From Actinernus sp. WN-2022 (lineage: Eukaryota; Cnidaria; Anthozoa; Actiniaria; Actinernidae), in contig JAOWCC010001589.1 in NCBI GenBank assembly GCA_030867875.1, positions 87,815,537 through 87,879,536 of the forward strand: DNA of 64,000 nucleotides, in the 5' to 3' direction. Both the position numbers and the translations under genes were made by a program. The number at the start of each line of letters is the position of its first letter. Within the stretch, counting starts at the first letter, position 1. Below the pieces are notes generated by a model, which ran no database searches, was not told the origin of the DNA, and saw only the letters and a program-made list of their open reading frames with translations. Of the stretch, positions 63,696 through 64,000 are shown piece by piece.

Positions 63696-64000
63696 TCTCA
63701 TTTGAATCTCTGGGGATTGAGTGCAAACCATCTATACGACTTTATTATTTAAACACGGAGTCTCTATTTTAAAAACAGAATAACACTGGTTTCCATAGAG
63801 GCCGTTTTAGAATACAATATAATAAATAAAAGAGGTATACTAATTAGAATTAGAATATGGTCTCAGCCAATCAGCGCCGAGTAGTTAGTGTCTCAATGAG
63901 GCAAGTGGCGTGGGCTCTGAAACACAGGGAAACTGCTCTGTGTAAAGAATAAATTTAATTTAGCATGGGGCCTCGTATTGAAACCTTTGTGCGTGACAAG
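63696..64000. other. Window end, partial repeat
   Basis: No gene seen. 63935-64000 (AATAAATTTAATTTAGCATG, CCTCGTATTGAAACCTTTGT) resembles one side of the GGCTCCGG repeat at 23711-23800, so an element probably continues past the window. Confidence 0.45.

Overview
This is eukaryotic, animal-type genomic DNA. Coding sequence is split into short exons with GT...AG introns, and the DNA between them is AT-rich and packed with tandem arrays, fold-back elements, retroelement remnants and tRNA-derived SINEs. Two single-copy genes could be rebuilt exon by exon, both on the + strand. They are a TATDN3-like TatD-family metal-dependent hydrolase (exons 2 to the last one found, 5680-14072) and the complete double-AAA+ ATPase NVL (24 coding exons, 23952-54401, 936 residues). 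The repeat types (CR1/L2-like LINE remnants, TTAA-flanked fold-back elements, pogo/Tigger and Harbinger-like elements) and the compact animal-like proteins suit an anthozoan cnidarian such as a stony coral or sea anemone. The species is inference; the eukaryotic nature and the two gene identities are well supported.

Layout. 1-5.6 kb: a fold-back element with a 9-bp target duplication, one copy of a dispersed repeat (second copy in NVL intron 4), a broken LINE, a pure 10-bp array and a 54-bp array. 5.7-14.4 kb: TATDN3-like gene; its introns hold a 29-copy 62-bp satellite, a TTAA fold-back element, a terminal-inverted-repeat element with an internal 47-bp array, and a LINE tail. 14.4-23.9 kb: repeat-only spacer with LINE and SINE pieces, three TTAA-flanked elements and a 27-copy 67/57-bp array. 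23.9-55.4 kb: NVL. Its introns carry a pogo/Tigger transposon (intron 11), a nested pogo-like remnant (intron 2), an element with TAGCCT ends (intron 4), and arrays with units of 65 bp (introns 13 and 20), 93 bp (intron 14) and 222 bp (intron 18). 55.4-64 kb: further repeats, including a TTAA element with broken ORFs and a Harbinger-like element with a Cys-rich ORF.

NVL is a nucleolar/nuclear AAA+ remodeller of 60S ribosome assembly; TATDN3 is a predicted metal-dependent nuclease/hydrolase. Nothing here indicates that they work together beyond lying in tandem on one strand. I found no operon-like, viral or defence system. The most unusual observation is in NVL intron 14. Its 27-copy 93-bp array is built from the intron-exon junction of exon 15, so 27 near-identical copies of a 3' splice site lie in a row, and only the last can give a productive message.
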